From positions 39,802,069 to 39,866,068 of the forward strand of contig CM023535.1 of assembly GCA_013350335.1 (NCBI GenBank): 64,000 bases of DNA, read 5' to 3'. Under the pieces are notes generated by a model. That model made no database searches and was not told where the DNA came from. It saw only the letters and a program-made list of their open reading frames with translations. How positions within the stretch are numbered: position 1 is the stretch's first letter; every line of letters begins with the position of its first letter. This document shows positions 1-11,845 of this stretch, in pieces. This stretch comes from Chimonanthus salicifolius. Its lineage: Eukaryota; Streptophyta; Magnoliopsida; Laurales; Calycanthaceae. Position numbers and translations under genes: made by a program.

Positions 1-1317
1 ATCAATCCCCGCTACAGATCCATTGTAATCAAGTAGGGTTTCCTACATTCATTGAAGTGCCATAGTGAATATGTGTATCTTGTTTGGATTTCAATATTAT
101 GAAATATATTGTATGATTTGTTTTGGACAGGGAATTTATTACATACGCTATCTTGTTTAGAAATGTAAAGGGATTTGTTGTTTTCAAGGGATTTCTCACA
201 GATGCAATTCATGCATTCATGCGGGAAAGGGAATGCATAAGCATTTAATACACATGAGAACAAATTATATACAAAATTATACATTTTGGTCCCGTTCATG
301 TAATATTAAGGAGGGCATGTAAGATGGGTTAAAATCTCCTGGGTGTGAGTCCCGAAACCTGCGCAGGATAGAATGGGTGGTATCACTCCACGGTAGTTCC
401 AGTTAAATGCAAAGTATTGTGTTGTAGCTCCCAGCTGGATGTCACAGAAAAGCTACAGACATAAGTGGCCAATGACAAAACCGTTGAATGAGAAAGATAG
501 ATCTTTCAATGCATGGGGCATGAAAGGGTTTGCATAGAATTCATGGTACCCATGGCATTTCACTTCATGATGATTTCTAAGACAGTTGGGAAGTGTGTTA
601 ATGATTATGATATGTTTACGATTTTGAGATTGATGCATGATTTCTTATTATGATTACAATATGAAATTCAAATATGGGATGGGTATGTTTTACAATTATG
701 ATTTATGACACACCAAATATTTATGTTATCTTATGATCATTTTATAACTTCACACATTGGTACCCACATCGATAGGAATTCCTATTGGGCATGTGACTAA
801 GCCCACAATTCTTTCTTTCTTTTTAGAATCTGATGTAGGAAGGAGAAAGTCGACGAAGCCAGGCCAAGTAACACCCAGACTTGATTTAGGAACGCTAACG
901 AATATTTTGGAGATGTCTTAACACATTTTGTATTTTGATTAGAAATATGTAATTTGTAGGTGTCATGGAGAAATGTAATATTTATTTGTAAACTCCTACA
1001 TGCTTGGAATTATAGACTTGTTAACCCTATGTTGTTTGACACTTTCACTTGATGGGAAATTCATTACTTGCTTTGCTTGGAATCGTGAATTTATGAAATG
1101 AGAATGGTTATGATACATTAAGTATATCAAATGTTATGGCTTTTACAGGTTATCAAAGTGTGTTGCAAAAGTTTTAAGTGGACCCTTTCCATATGTACAC
1201 ACACGGGTTTGGGCCAGTCAAGGATTGGGTCTTAGTACTCGAACTTGACTCGTGACGTGGTGCTCTCCCCTCGCTTCTTGTAAAATATTCTTAATTAATC
1301 ACTTTGATCTGAGGGGC
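1..1317 (+). mobile_element. 3' part of a plus-strand chromovirus-type LTR (truncated by the window edge)
   Basis: The segment has the ordered landmarks of the TGTAAC...GTTACA LTR family seen elsewhere in the window: a CCTATTGGGCATGTG block near 785, a run that ends in a TCTGATGTAGGA block near 830, and a GGGCCAGTCAAGG ... CTTGACTCGTGACG block near 1212-1258. Its final 60 bases (TAAAATATTC ... CTTTGATCTGAGGGG) resemble the reverse complement of the start of the LTR at 50775, so it belongs to that subfamily. The expected GTTACA terminus is not intact, because the next LTR starts at 1318. The 5' part lies outside the window. No coding sequence is supported here. Confidence 0.65.
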
Positions 1318-1355
1318 TATAACGCCCCACCCTTTTTCACTATTAAAAAATCAGA

Positions 1356-1356
<1 letters not shown>

Positions 1357-1393
<37 letters not shown>
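1357..1393. repeat. (TA)n microsatellite
   Basis: This is an uninterrupted alternating TA run near the terminus of the minus-strand LTR. It lies where sibling LTRs carry an A/T homopolymer run, so it probably expanded from that run. Confidence 0.95.
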
Positions 1394-1396
<3 letters not shown>

Positions 1397-2779
1397 ATAA
1401 ATGAGAGAGAGAGTGGGTTGTCACGACGCGAGTCAATCCCGAGTTTCCAAAATCCGACCCTTAACTAGCCACCATTACGTGCGCGTGGACTAAGTCTACT
1501 TAAACATTTCACACGCTTTTCTGAATACTTGCGGAATAATCTATATGAATATGATACAATTCATATTCGTGTCATCAATAGGCAAGGAAAGCAATCACTA
1601 TATATATCTTCAATAAAAACTTAAGAGTATCAAACCATAGCAAATAAGTCTAAGGTGTTCCAAAATAGTCTAAGTTATTACAAACCAAAATGCAAGTCTC
1701 CAAATACATCATTGAAAACAAAACTAGTAATTTAAACTTCAATCTCCCAAGCTCCTACGCTTGACTCCCTTCATGTCTCGTGTCCTTGTCATTCCCTGTT
1801 CCATCATCTATAGTGTAGAAGTAGGGTGTTAGTCAACACGCCCAGTAGGAATTCCAAGTAGGGTTATGGTACACATAAGAATAGTATAAAAATCAAGATA
1901 AGTACATCATATCAAAACTGTAAAACATCTCATAGTACTAAAAACAGTGCATGATACTCATATCAAAATCATGCTAATGTATGTGTCATGTCATGGGTGT
2001 CATATGCCAATGATCTCTCACCCAATTTCCATATCCAATCACAACACAAATCATATCAATAGTTTCCTTGATAAAAAAAGCCATATCAAAGTGTTCCCTT
2101 GGCCATTTACGTCGGCAGTGTTTTGTGACGACACCACCAGGTCACTGTTATAGCTCCCCACATATGTTAATCGGAATTACCGATGGAGTGTGGACTCCTC
2201 CCTCTGCGCAGGGTTTTGGGACTGTTTACCCAGGAGCTCTTGGCCCAGACTACGCCGTACCCATTCCTAGCAATCCTGGACAAGGCCAAAATATCAATAG
2301 TTCATATAGTTTCATACAAGCTAGTCTCAAGCCCCAAGTCATGTTCGGACAGCTCATAACTTGGCCGTTGTCCCATGTATTCCCTCCCATGCCATGCATG
2401 AGATAATAAATGCAAGAATGCCATTTCATATCAAAATATATAATACCATTGAAAATCAATTCACAAACATATACCATTTGATTAACCAAAGTAAATCATC
2501 ATGTTTGGAAATAAAAACCAGTAACATATATATAATCCACAGTGTCTGAATAAGGTAGGAATCCTACCAACGTTCGATTTACTGTTTTTGCTGCTTTGTG
2601 ATGATAACGTTCAACGATCACGTCGAAACGAATCGCAAACCCTTTGTAAATCTCCTTTCCTTATTAAATTCAATCGTATACATAAATCAATTTGATTATC
2701 CATTTAATTTTAATCATCCTTTACATCCTTCCAGATAGACTAAAACATCTGAAAAATACTCAAAAATCAAACTTTTCAA

Positions 2780-3535
2780 TTTAGTCGACTGAATCATGCC
2801 CAGTTACTGTTCTCTTCCTTACCTGTAGATGTTCAGCCTACTGAATACAATATGCAGTCAGCTGAAACCCAACTCAGTACTGTTTACACTTGACCCGTAA
2901 CCTTTCAGTCGGTGGAAGGATGGATTCAGTCAGCTCATTTTAGGTCAAACCCTTCTATATTCTCGATCAACGTCCTTTCAGTCGACTGAATCACAGATTC
3001 AGTCGGCTGACTTTGGATCAGGTTATTTGTGTCTTCGGCCATTTCACGTGTTCGATAAGCATACCTTTAGTTGATTGAATCTATGATTCAGTCGATTGAA
3101 ACTCACCATATCTTTTTCTTATTTGATATGTCTATGTTTAGTAGACTAAATCCTAGATTCAGTCTGCTGAACCAGCAATAAATCTCATATATTTTAATCC
3201 AGTCCATGTTCAGTCTACTGAATCACAAGATTCAGTCGGCTGAATTATCAACCAACCTTTTTGCGTGTTCGATAAGCATACCTTTAGTCAATTGAATCAT
3301 AGATTCAGTCAGCTGAAACTCACCATATCCCTTTCTTATTTGATACGTCTATGTTCAGTTGACTAAATCCTAGATTCAGTCGGCTGAACAAACAATAAAT
3401 CTCATATATTTTAATCAAGTCCATGTTTAGTCGACTGAATCACAAGATTCAGTCGGCTGAAACTCCCAGAAACTCTTTTCTATTTCGGCCAACACCAGTT
3501 CAGTCAACTAAATCCCAGATTCAGTCGACTGACTG
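2780..3535. repeat. Hairpin array, TCAGTCGACTGA type
   Basis: About ten to twelve copies of TTCAGTCGACTGAAT or its variants (CAGTCGGCTGA, CAGTCAGCTGA, TAGTCAATTGAATC) occur over 750 bases. Many are paired as one arm, a short spacer such as CAC or CTA, and the inverted arm (GATTCAGTCGGCTGA), which gives nested inverted repeats. The array lies inside the putative LTR intron, in the same position as the GGTTCGGCCAT arrays of sibling LTRs. Confidence 0.85.
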
Positions 3536-4245
3536 TTTGTCACTCCCTTTTTGTTTGCTTATTTGGCAAGACCCTTCCTCATGGATCCATTCCTTATCAT
3601 TTTAAAACATAGTTATCATCGTCCATATAACTCTTAGTGAGTTGACTCTACCCTCTAGCCAAAGCTAGAGTCTTTTCCCTTATTCTTTCGATCCTTGGTT
3701 TATAATATGTATTCGGATATCACCTTTCTTTTTGTTTCAAACCATTACCAATCCTTGAATTGATTTTCAACTTCCATGACCTTATAACAGTTTGGTCATC
3801 CCTTCCAACAAGAATATGGAAGCCATAGGTTCGGCCACACCATGGCCAAATCTATGGTTTCCCTTAGTCTTAATCCCTTATTGTTAAACTTATACGTACC
3901 TTCTTTCCTCGTCTCATTTTTTTTTTTTTTTTGGCCTATCCTCTCTTCCTTAAGCCTTCTTCTTCCTTTGCTCCTCACAAATTCTCTAAGTCCAGAGGTG
4001 TAGGTGCAGTGAGAGATAGAGAAGAAGAGGAAACTCTTTGTGTACAAGAGATAGCATCGGCCAAGGGGTGGGGTGTGCGCCTTGGTTGGTGTCTCTTTGT
4101 AAGCCAGCCTAATCATTTCCAATTCCTCTCTTAATGATTTATCTAACCAAGGTGTCTCTTGGCTTAACCAAGGAGACCATTGGCTTAAGCCAAGACAACT
4201 CTTTGTCTTCCAACATGTGTACCTTGAGATTGAAGTCTCCTCAAC

Positions 4246-7200
4246 TGTAACACCCCGCCCTTTTCACTCTAATATTCAGAGTTTATTTTTTTTTTTAAAT
4301 CTAATAATCATGTGATCGGGGCGGAGTGTCACGACGCGAGTTAAGTTCGGATCTCTAAATCCGACCCTTAACTGGCCAAGCCCATGTGCGTATGAACTAA
4401 GTCCATAAAACTGATCCGCACATGGTACATATTTACCTAGCGGAATTAACTTAGTCTAGATCTAACTGAGGTTATAATAGAACCTATGATTAATCCAATT
4501 TCCATTTTTAGATAGCAAAGTACCTTATTTATTCTCCAAAATCACTAACCGATCTTAACTAATCGTTTAATCCAAACATCCAACATAAAACAAACCATAG
4601 CATCTAATTAACTACATTATTACATGCCAACATCTAATTTAACAAATTACATTGTTCCAAATAAATCAACTAACAAATCCATAAATAATCCATTCATAGT
4701 CCATTGCAATCATTCAAATCGCCCAAGTTTTCGTACTTGGTCCTCTTCTCCAACCACGTTCTTTCCTTTCCCTGCATCATCCACTAAAGATATAGATAGG
4801 GCGTTAGATCAACGCGCCCAGTAGTGTTTCCGAATAGGGCTACCACATGGTTAGTCAAAAACATGCAAATAGGATAATAGTTATACATGTGTGACAAATT
4901 CTATAAAATATACTATGTATGAAATGAACATGTAATGAGTCCCACCCATCACCATTCAACATAGCCATCACTAGACGGAATTCTCATCATCAAGGTAACC
5001 CACAGTGGTCTTTCGGACGCCCCGACGGAGTGTGGCCTCCGGATTCCTCCTGATGGGATACTCATCATCAGGGTACCCCACAATGGTCTTTCGGACGCCC
5101 CGACGGAGTGTGGCCTCCGGTTACTTCCCCATCATCCCATGCTATGCATGAGATGTCTATGCAAACATGCCATTTGTAAATATAACATTTGATTCAAATA
5201 ACTTATTATAATAAACATAAAACAGCGAATAAGTTGTGTGGTTACAACAAGGTAGGAAACCTACAATATTTTACTTTGTTCGACCCTTCCTTTGGACCGT
5301 CTTTCGATCACGACTTTTTACACCGTTCTAGAAATCCGAATACCCTATATACATGGCAGCAAGTTAATCATTTGACCATATGATTCTAATTTGATTTAAA
5401 TCCCAAAAATCCACTTTGTGGGGTTCGGCCATACCCCATGGCCGAACCTCACCCATTTAAACTTTGATAAATCTTTTATTTACTTAATACCATCTAAGTA
5501 TCCCAAACTTTTCAAATGACACTTGGTAGGGTTCGGCCATACTACATGGCCGAATCTTACCACCTTAGGTTTTGGCTCATAAGTCCATTCTTTTGATCAT
5601 TTCATCTTTTCATCCTTATTTACCATAATGCCATTATACTATCCTTTGCCTAATTTTTTTTCCTTAGACAACAAAGTCCATCACATGATAATTGGTGGGG
5701 TTCGGCCACATAACATGGCCGAGCCTCACCCTAAAGATTTTAATCCTATTTTCCATCATCTTAATACTAAATCCATAATTGATGTGATTTCCATCTTTTT
5801 GAAAGCCAACCCAAACAACCAAATACTTACATGGGGTTCGGCCATCCAAGGTGGCCGAACCCTATGTCCATGTTTTGGTCTTCTAAAACATGTGTTTGGT
5901 GTTATTTAAACATACAAAATCAATATAATATTGCTGCCATTATACCTCTTAAACACCATCTAAATCAGTTCATCTACTTGTCCCAAATGACCATATTATT
6001 TCATGAAATTCGGCCATCCAAAATGGCCGATCCAAATGATCCATTTCATCAGTTTTGAACCACTGTTTTAAACCATGCTAACTTCAGTCCTTTGTCATAC
6101 AGATCCATGCTTTTAACCCTTTCCAAAACATGTATTTGAATCTTAAATAATAACCCAAAACAGTCCACATACTTCATGGTTTATATGTTCCAAATACATC
6201 AAAACCATATCATTATTTGCATGGGGTTCGGCCCTCCATGGTGGCCGAACCCTATGACCTTTGGTTTTGAACTTCTTAATCATTCATTTTTGTCCAAAAC
6301 AAACTTCCTTATTTATGTTTTAACCTTTTTAAAACACATACTTAAAATCATCTAAAAACAGTCCATGGGGTTCGGCCATACACATGGCCGAACCCTATGG
6401 TTCTCTTAATGGAAATCCACCCATATTTATCTATGAAATTAATCAAAAAATTAACATAAGATAAATACGGTTCAGTCATGTCATATCTACTCCAAAACAG
6501 TAAGCTTAATTCCATATAAAAATCTTTTAAAATCCTCACTCCAAAATATGGATTTTGACTTTCAAATACCATAGAATCCACCAAGTTTTTCCATGGGGTT
6601 CGGCCATCCAATGGGGCCGAACCCTATGGTCCATATTTTATTATTTTAAACATCATAATTCTAGGTCTAAACCATTGATGGATCTGGCCATACAATGGCC
6701 AAATCTCATTTTCTTAACCAATCTATTAAACAAGGGTTCAAAATGCACTTACTAATACCGCGTCTCCTTCGGTTCTTTTGACTCCTTCTTTGACCCTTTA
6801 TCTCATTGACCTCTCCTTCTCTCTTACTGTTCTTTGGGCTGAGACTGATCTTGATGCAAGCTCCTTGAGATAATTCAGCCAGGTGACAAGGACTTAAGAG
6901 AGAGAGAGAGAGAGAAAGGGAACTTTGGTCTTGAATGAAATTGCTAACCTTGTTGCCAAAACCCTTTTGCTGATTTTTTGTCTTGATGAAAGGATTACCC
7001 AAAACTAATTGAAATGAGCAACCACCTGCTGCTCTTGGTTTAGACAGATAGAGGACGTCCAAGAGAGATAGAGAGATAGAGAGAGTAACAATGAAAATCC
7101 TTTGCTTGACCAAAAACAGCCCAAGGTTAATCCTTGTGTAACTCCCTCTCCTCAATCAAGGTTCTTTATGTTACTTGGGGGTTTCATCTATGAAATGAAA

Positions 7201-8262
7201 CACCCCAAGCAACCAACGTCCCTTGTGGTTGAACTAGTGTAACCCCCCCTTTTCTTAGGTTCTCACATGGGAGTTTCACTTTGAAATGTAACCCCCATGT
7301 GCTGCACCGTCCCTTTGTTAGCTGCCTCTCAATTTTGGCTTATGTAACAGCCACTACTCTCAAGTGTAACTCCACCAACAGCAGCTCCAATCAGCCCCAT
7401 TTGGCCCTCATCAACGTCCCATGTGGGAGTTCTATCATGGGAATAAAACTCCCCTCCTCCAAGTGTGAACACACTTTGTAACTCCCATTGGTTTAACATC
7501 TAATTTGAATTTGGAATGCCATAATCTATTGTGTGTAACTCCTCCAATCAGCTACCTATTTTATTCTCCAACCTTGGAGTTACATGCATGAACCATCAAT
7601 CCATATATGGGCTGTCTTTTGAAGACCCAAGCATGGCATAAACCCTATACCAACTCCAACGTGCTTAATGATTTGAAAACCTCAACTCTCACCCAAGTAA
7701 CTCCATGTAACGTCATTTTCATTCTTAACTTGGGTGGGAGTTACATGCATATAAGTTTCCCATGCAGCCAATAATTCTTAGTGTTTGAATTTGAAACAGC
7801 CTACAATCCTTCTATCTCTACATCTTACTCATTTAAAAATACATATTCATTCAACTCATTTATTCAACTCACCCAACCTAACTCATTCATTTAATTTAAC
7901 TTAACTAATAAATTCAACTCAACTAAACCCATCATTCATTTCAACTCAAACCAAACTCAAGAAATTAATAAACTTAAATTAACTAAGCTTGAACTCAATC
8001 CATGGCTAATCATGCTAGTCACGACCCATTGGGTCCCATCTATCCATTTTGACCCATTTATCACAATTTGACCCAAATATGATTCTTGACCCGTTTAAAT
8101 TCATCTTATCCATTTATTTGTTTTGTAAACCAACTACCATCCTTTGGGTCTTGATTGAGCCATTGACCCATTTAAATTCAAATCAATTTTATCACAATGG
8201 CAATTCCGTAAATATGAATATTTTCATATAAAATGATAACTTTGAAATTCCAGGGTGTTACA
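4246..8262 (-). mobile_element. Solo LTR (minus strand), 4.0 kb, target duplication TCAAC
   Basis: It starts TGTAACACCCCGCCC and ends CCAGGGTGTTACA, and is flanked by TCAAC at 4241-4245 and 8263-8267. The left end carries the CACGACGCGAGTTAAG and CCCTTAACTGGCC landmarks of the family's 3' end, so the element reads on the minus strand. No primer site, polypurine tract or coding sequence is present, which fits a solo LTR left by recombination between the two LTRs of a full element. A duplicated CGGACGCCCCGACGGAG block lies at about 5015-5120. The putative intron runs on the minus strand from 6752 (donor GTAAGT) to 4772 (CAG acceptor) and contains the hairpin array. The host sequence continues in register on both sides. 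Confidence 0.9.
5422..6697. repeat. Hairpin array, GGTTCGGCCAT type (about 9 units)
   Basis: Inverted repeats with arms GGTTCGGCCAT and ATGGCCGAACC and loops of about 4-8 bases begin near 5422, 5529, 5697, 5834, 6007, 6224, 6367 and 6596, with a degenerate unit near 6672 (TGGCCAT / ATGGCCA). Spacing is irregular, about 110-230 bases, and the DNA between units is AT-rich and not tandemly repeated. Several units are bordered by CCATGG or CTATGG. Confidence 0.92.
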
Positions 8263-10043
8263 TCAACTTCCCATTCACCTCAACTCAACTCAAGCATTAA
8301 CGTAATTCCTTTGAACTCACTCATGGTTGACCAAGTCAACATGACTTAGCCGACCTTGCATGTACATGGAACGTGAGTCCCATCTTAGCCATATCATTTG
8401 ATGATGTGGCACCTTGCCTAGTTGGCTTCCATGCATGCCACACAGCAATGCCACCTCACCCACTTGCCACCTCACTTGATGAGGTGGATTTAATGTGTTG
8501 GGTTTTATTTGGGTAGTTGACCCATACTTTGACCTTACCCAATTACCTTGAAATTAAGTTCACTGTGACCCATTGGATCCCAATTGGATGATTGGCCCAT
8601 TTAATTAGACTTTACCCAATTTATTTAAAGTCAAGCTTACCCATGATCCATTGGGTCTTAATTGGTAATTGACCCAATTCCTCACCCATCTAAGGTCCAT
8701 TTCAACTATTTGTGTAATGGCCCGGAATTTTTAAATTAATATAAATGTGAATATTATTTACTTTAATGATGAAAATTGGAAAATTGGTGGAATAAATGGT
8801 AAATGGGCCAAAATTTGGACAAAGGCCCAAGTATGGCCCAATAGACTAATGTGTGGATTTAAAGTTATTTAAATGGGTCAAGAATGATCAAATTGGGTCA
8901 CATACCCATTTGGGACCCAATGGGTCAAGATGGTTAAGCTCTAAGGTAAATGGGTAAGATGGAAATGTAATTGGGCCATGGGCCCAATGATGATCCAATT
9001 GGTTGTAGTGGGCTTAATAAAATTTAAATCACCTAAGTTATGTGGAATTAAACCAAGGTGATGTGGCCAAGTGGGACCCACCTCCACCTCATCAAGTGAG
9101 GTGGTGTGTGGGCCAAGGTTTGGTGGGGCCGGCCACCATGGTTGATTTGGTCAACAATGGGTGGAGTAATGGAGTTAGGTTAAGTACAAATGGATTAACC
9201 TAAGATAATTATATAAGTAATTAAATAATTAAATTATTTAAAGTGGTGGTTGAAAGTGGTCAAAGTGGGGCCAAGATGTGAAAACCCACCTCATCCCAAA
9301 TTCAAAAATAAAACACGTTGGGGGCTTGGTGGTGGTTTAGATAACCACCACCATAAAGCAATTAAAAGATCTTTTAAATATCTTAGAGTTGGTGGGGTCT
9401 TTAATGTAAAGAAAAAATGGGGATAAGTCTTGACTTCTTTCCCATTTTCTTATCCTCTCTTTATTTCTCTCCATTCTTCATACTCCATTGCCGTCCCACA
9501 CTAGGAAGGAGAAAAGAAGAAGAAAATAAAGGAAAGAAAAGAGAGGAGCTCAAGGAGAGAAGAAAGAAATGGAAAATGGAGGGAGATCACTCTAAGATTG
9601 ATGTTATCACCTCCCCTCTCATCACCCCTCCCTTTCCCTCTCTCAATTTTGAACCCTACCTTGGCCGATCCTAAGGTTAGGGGTTGCCACCATGGATCAA
9701 GCATCTTGACCTATCAAAGATCAAGAGGAAGGAGAGAGGAGGCTAAGGAGACCGACGGGAGCGGCGGAAATCGGAGGAGACGTCGGATTGTGAGTATTCT
9801 TAAACAAGAAATTTTGGATTTAGGGTTTAAGAATTGGAATTTATTTTATATGAATGTAATGGTGGATAGATAATTTTATGCTAAGGAGTTTAAACCCATC
9901 AAATGAGAGGGTGGAAGATGGAGAAAACCCTAAATGGGTGAATTAGGGTTAGGGTAAGAAAATGAATAAATGGGTTATGTGCATTACGTAAATTATGAAA
10001 TTAAGCATGGAATGGGGTAATTGGAATAAAATTATGGGCCATA

Positions 10044-10648
10044 GGGTTCGGCCATGTAGTATGGCCGAACCCCATGGTGGGTGATTTGGTCTTTGATGTA
10101 ATTGGTTAAGGTTTTAAGAATGGAAAGCAATGACGGTGTTAAGTTAATGAATTGTAGTGAATGAGTGAATGTGGGAAATGTTTCGAAATGCTTTTTATGA
10201 TGGAAATGTAAAGGGATTTTATGGCATTGGAGGGCATAGAAAGTGGTGGATTATGAACCACGGGTTCGGCCATGGTGTATGGCCGAACCCTATGGTGATA
10301 ATGGTGGATTTAATGGTTATGATTTGTGGAGAAATAAATGGGAAAATGTTGGTAATTTTGATGGACCCAAAGTATGAAATGATACCCTAAAATGGTGATG
10401 TAATAGGGAACAATTGATGGGTTTAGAGGATGGAAAAGAGGGGTTAATGTATGGATGAGTTTAGGGTTTTAAATGAGTAATGGTGTGGCCCCAAGAGACA
10501 TAAAAAAATAGTGGAATATGAACCATGGGTTCGGCCATGGTGTATGGCCAAACCCTATGGTAATGTTTTACAAATTTTAAATGGGGTTAAAAGGATGGAA
10601 AATGGGAAAGGACACCATGGGTTCGGCCATGGTGTATGGCCGAACCCA
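10044..10648. repeat. Hairpin cluster, GGTTCGGCCAT type (4 units)
   Basis: Units begin near 10044, 10262, 10528 and 10619, with arms GGTTCGGCCAT / ATGGCCGAACC and loops GTAGT or GGTGT. The unit at 10528 has one arm change (GGCCAAACC). Confidence 0.92.
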
Positions 10649-11727
10649 TGGCCCAATTGTAACCCATTGTAGTGGGTTAAATTGGATGATGGATGGTGTT
10701 TGTGGCCTCCAAAGGGAATGAATGAGTGATGCACTCATTGAAGTTAAATGCATAAGGTAAACCCCATGGGAGGATTTGATGAATTAGGTATTTTGAATCC
10801 ATGACCCAAGTGGTGGATCATTTTTAGGTCTAAGGTTAATGTGTATGTATGTGATTAAGTAATGGGAATTGGATTAATTAGATGACAAGTTTTAATAATT
10901 TGGTGGGTCATAAATGAACCTAAGTTAGGGATCTAAGTTTAAAAAAATCAATTTTGGACTTAATCATGCATGGATAAATGGGTGATTAACCATGGAAAAT
11001 GAGGTAGTGGCAAAACCGTAATTAAATGCCAAATTCAAGAATTCTATGGAGATTGATCATGGAATGAGGGGATCTAGTGTGATAACCTTATAAGTGGTTA
11101 ATAAAGCCTAGGGTGGCTGATTTTAGACATATGTACTTAAAAGTATATAATGGATTAGGTGGGACCCACAAAACCTAAATGGTGACCTGTTTTTCATAAG
11201 GGCTTATAAATGGTTGAAACATGGACTAATGATTAATGTGTAATAAGGTACTGGATATCGCAGGCGGTGCGCGATCGGTGACCGGGTTTTTCGAACGGAA
11301 AACGTAAAAGGACACGGGTCGTTATTCGGTAGGATTCCTACCTTTTTGTAAGCCATGGATTTGGGTGATGTTTTCTTTAATCTATTTTGGAAATCATGTG
11401 GTTGTCTTTAAGATAAGTTTTGGATTATGTATCATGTGATGTTTTACTCTAAATTATTTTGGAAATTATGTGAATGCTTATGATGGGTTTTGGATTAAAT
11501 ATTGTGGGATGGTTTCCCTTTGATTTAGTTGGTAATCTTGTAATTGTTTTAAGATGGGTTTTATTACTATTGAATTTCATATATTACATGGCATATGGCA
11601 TCTACATCTCATGCATGGCATGGGAGGCATATGACAGGGGAAGGATGAAATGAAACCGGAGTCCATGCTCCATCGGGGCGATCGATAAATAGCATGGGGA
11701 CATTTCACATATGTATTATTATACCTT

Positions 11728-11845
11728 GATGAGGCTTTGCCATCAAGGGGGGACTCTTGTAATTATGATACCTTGATGATGGTTTTCCATTAAGGGGGAG
11801 GTTGTATGTATTGGTATATCGTGATGAGGTTTTTCCATCAAGAGG
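11728..11845. repeat. Short tandem hairpins, CTTGATG...CATCAAG type
   Basis: Three units in a row carry the arms CTTGATG / CATCAAG, CTTGATG / CATTAAG and GTGATG / CATCAA around a GAGGTTTTGC-like loop. They correspond to the 48-bp array in the sibling LTR at 45921-46290. Confidence 0.7.

Noticed and set aside
301..460. Region with GAGTCCCGAAACC and GGTTAAAATCTC resembling tRNA box motifs
   Set aside because: No cloverleaf can be drawn with matching acceptor stem and anticodon arm; it lies inside an LTR fragment.
3796..4122. 108-residue minus-strand frame near the LTR purine block
   Set aside because: The basic, Lys/Glu-rich sequence is what any frame through the purine-rich block gives; sibling LTRs do not preserve it.
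5422..6697. Regular short inverted repeats suggested a CRISPR-like array
   Set aside because: Spacer length varies widely, repeats are palindromic with variable loops, and the context is a plant LTR retrotransposon. No cas-like genes.
6706..7155. 149-residue open frame on the minus strand with a Ser/Leu-rich run
   Set aside because: The run comes from AG microsatellites, and the frame spans the putative splice donor of the LTR. No homology to a protein family is apparent.
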